Source: Diphasiastrum complanatum
Taxonomy: Eukaryota; Streptophyta; Lycopodiopsida; Lycopodiales; Lycopodiaceae
DNA: 64,000 nt
Assembly: GCA_029204225.1 (NCBI GenBank)
Contig: CM055100.1
Span: 59,892,975-59,956,974, forward strand
Direction: 5' to 3'
Part shown: one piece after another, positions 63,916 to 64,000 of the stretch
Layout: each line of letters opens with the position of its first letter
Numbering within the stretch: position 1 is the first letter of the stretch
Translations under genes and position numbers: made by a program
Notes under the pieces: model-generated
Told to the model about the DNA's origin: nothing
The model's input: only the letters and a program-made list of their open reading frames with translations
Databases searched by the model: none

Positions 63916-64000
63916 TGGACTGATATATCTATGGACTTCATTTTAGGTCTTCCCCGTACTCAGCGTGGTCATGACTCTCGCTTGTTTGGTGGTAGTTGAT

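Larger units (their letters stand above)
60522..64000 (+). mobile_element. Ty3/gypsy retrotransposon, 5' part (runs off the window)
   Basis: Primer site TGGTATCAGAGC at 60522, a T-rich leader with two copies of a GATTGGAGGCTGTCC repeat (60871 and 60951), then a 694-codon gag-pol frame at 61273-63351. Gag includes [20 protein letters not shown] and [13 protein letters not shown], a Ser/Pro-rich stretch and zinc knuckle [14 protein letters not shown]. The protease is [16 protein letters not shown]. The RT start is [20 protein letters not shown]. At about 63340 the sequence jumps to the end of RNase H (FHFDIHYKPGKSNAAADALS) and then to integrase (VGGHFGFQKSLFCLKEHFYW, CDFCLRNK, WTDISMDFILGLP). 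The RT palm and most of RNase H are deleted, so this copy cannot replicate alone. The long intact gag suggests a young insertion. Confidence 0.9.

Overview
This window is nuclear DNA of a land plant with a repeat-rich genome. Two plant-type genes with very long introns are embedded in decayed retrotransposons: LINEs, Ty1/copia, Ty3/gypsy and one miniature LTR element. I see no bacterial-style operons, rRNA genes, free-standing tRNA genes or CRISPR arrays. A fern or another large-genome vascular plant fits, but the sequence alone does not fix the species.

Layout. 1-2.1 kb: a gypsy fragment (- strand) and a LINE fragment. 3.28-21.24 kb: the last seven exons of a plant UNC-13-like (DUF810/MUN, PATROL1 family) gene on the + strand. 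Its introns of 11.6 and 4.1 kb hold a chain of LINE pieces, a tRNA-bearing miniature LTR element, and copia and gypsy fragments. 21.7-26.5 kb: an unrecognised - strand coding relic and two head-to-tail LINEs joined by a 126-bp (CT)n run. 26.5-32.4 kb: AT-rich sequence with a foldback, a probable - strand LTR pair and gag/protease relics. 32.4-39.7 kb: a dead copia element with both LTRs, nested inside a relative. 41.2-41.6 kb: a copia integrase piece. 42.6-58.2 kb: a second + strand gene, an organellar-type DEDDh exonuclease (DPD1 family) that runs on into the N-terminal domain of MutS. Its introns hold LINE, copia and other LTR relics. 60.0-64.0 kb: the 5' half of a gypsy element that continues beyond the window.

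The LINEs form one family: ORF1 with a coiled coil, then an endonuclease/reverse transcriptase protein with a C-terminal CCHC zinc-binding segment. Four things stand out about them. (1) Copies lie end to end, with (CT)n at both their 5' and 3' junctions, which suggests targeting of TC microsatellites. (2) The 3' UTR ends in a short stem-loop whose arms covary between copies. (3) The protein C-terminus carries two PCNA-interaction (PIP) box-like motifs seen in four copies. (4) Every recognisable LINE piece is on the + strand, whereas the LTR fragments placed inside the two genes are on the - strand.

Other points of interest are a 403-bp LTR element whose LTRs contain a tRNA-like pol III unit, and the exonuclease-MutS domain I fusion. 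Exon boundaries were read by eye from splice signals, reading phase and protein-family fit. No alignment or transcript evidence was available.
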